From positions 1-5,792 of the forward strand of contig SACC01000095.1 of the NCBI GenBank assembly GCA_009928745.1: a stretch of DNA of 5,792 nucleotides, in the 5' to 3' direction. The translations under genes and the position numbers were made by a program. Positions 5,367 through 5,792 of this stretch are shown in pieces (positions within the stretch are counted from its first letter, which is position 1; every line of letters begins with the position of its first letter). Source of the stretch: Clostridia bacterium (GTDB lineage Bacteria; Bacillota; Clostridia; Christensenellales; CAG-1252). Under the pieces are notes generated by a model that was not told where the DNA came from, did no database searches, and saw nothing but the letters and a program-made list of their open reading frames with translations.

Positions 5367-5792
5367 ATGGATATCAAAAAATGTTTAATAGCCGCGGCAG
5401 AAATCAGGAAACTCACAGTACGGGCAATGGAATCGGCGGGCTACGGTCATATAGGCGGTAGTATGTCGATATGCGACTTACTTGCCGTTTTGTACGAAGA
5501 GGTAATGAATATAGATCCCGCAAAGCCGCAAAAACGCGACCGCGATTATCTGGTATTATCCAAAGGTCATTGCGGTCCGGCGCTTTATGCAACGCTTGCG
5601 TATAAGGGATATTTTGATAAATCATTGCTAGCAACGCTTAACGCGAACGGCACAAAACTGCCCAGTCACTGCGACAGACTAAAGACTGTCGGCATCGACC
5701 TTAGCACGGGTTCTCTCGGGCAGGGCGTGTCTCTAGGGATAGGCGCGGCGCTTGGCAACAAGCTGCAAGGGATTACCAGCACTACGTATATT
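5367..5792 (+). CDS. Transketolase, N-terminal (TPP-binding) part, cut by window edge
   Basis: The ATG follows the oxidoreductase stop with no gap, and 142 codons are visible. GHIGGSMS (27-34), LSKGHCGPALYATL (64-77), LPSHCDR (98-104) and GSLGQGVSLGIGAALG (115-130) are the expected N-terminal transketolase motifs. H28, H68 and H101 match in order and spacing the cofactor- and substrate-contacting His30, His69 and His103 of yeast transketolase. The GHIGGS wording is the one I associate with split transketolases, whose N-half is about 270-280 residues and whose C-half is a separate gene; the window ends too early to tell. Transketolases move a two-carbon ketol unit between a ketose and an aldose. 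In this operon the enzyme may act on a pathway-specific substrate, as the AptA/AptB transketolase does on apulose 4-phosphate, rather than in the housekeeping pentose phosphate pathway. The specific substrate is inference. Confidence 0.92.
   Translation, partial: MDIKKCLIAAAEIRKLTVRAMESAGYGHIGGSMSICDLLAVLYEEVMNIDPAKPQKRDRDYLVLSKGHCGPALYATLAYKGYFDKSLLATLNANGTKLPSHCDRLKTVGIDLSTGSLGQGVSLGIGAALGNKLQGITSTTYI

Overview
This window looks like a catabolic locus from a strictly anaerobic, low-to-moderate GC Gram-positive bacterium, probably an uncultured Clostridia-type gut organism. The basis is strong AGGAGG-type ribosome binding sites, two textbook vegetative (sigma-A type) promoters, a TTG start, and a glycyl radical enzyme, a class that oxygen destroys. 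The lineage is inferred; no taxonomic marker is present.

Layout. On the minus strand are the first 316 codons of a pyruvate formate-lyase-like glycyl radical enzyme (1-948, running off the left edge) and, upstream of it, a FadR-subfamily GntR regulator (1071-1757). On the plus strand are an acetolactate-synthase-like thiamine pyrophosphate (TPP) enzyme (2274-4067), a Gfo/Idh/MocA NAD-dependent oxidoreductase (4176-5366) and the first 142 codons of a transketolase N-terminal-half protein (5367-5792, running off the right edge). The two arms diverge from a gene-free stretch at about 1824-2209 that is packed with inverted and direct repeats, including two hairpins sharing the same loop and upper stem on different lower stems.

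Regulation. The regulator's promoter (1795-1823, minus) is followed by a perfect 15-bp palindrome (1777-1791) that fits the known FadR-subfamily operator pattern, so autoregulation is likely. A degenerate copy overlaps the -35 box of the TPP-enzyme promoter (2203-2217), so the regulator plausibly controls both arms.

Function. Taken together, the genes suggest oxidation of a polyol, cyclitol, sugar or sugar acid by the Gfo/Idh/MocA protein, carbon-carbon cleavage or transfer by two different TPP enzymes, and a radical elimination or decarboxylation by the glycyl radical enzyme. I do not recognise this combination as a described pathway, and no substrate can be assigned from the sequence. The missing ends, which should hold the glycyl radical loop, any activating enzyme and the transketolase C-terminal half, are outside the window.
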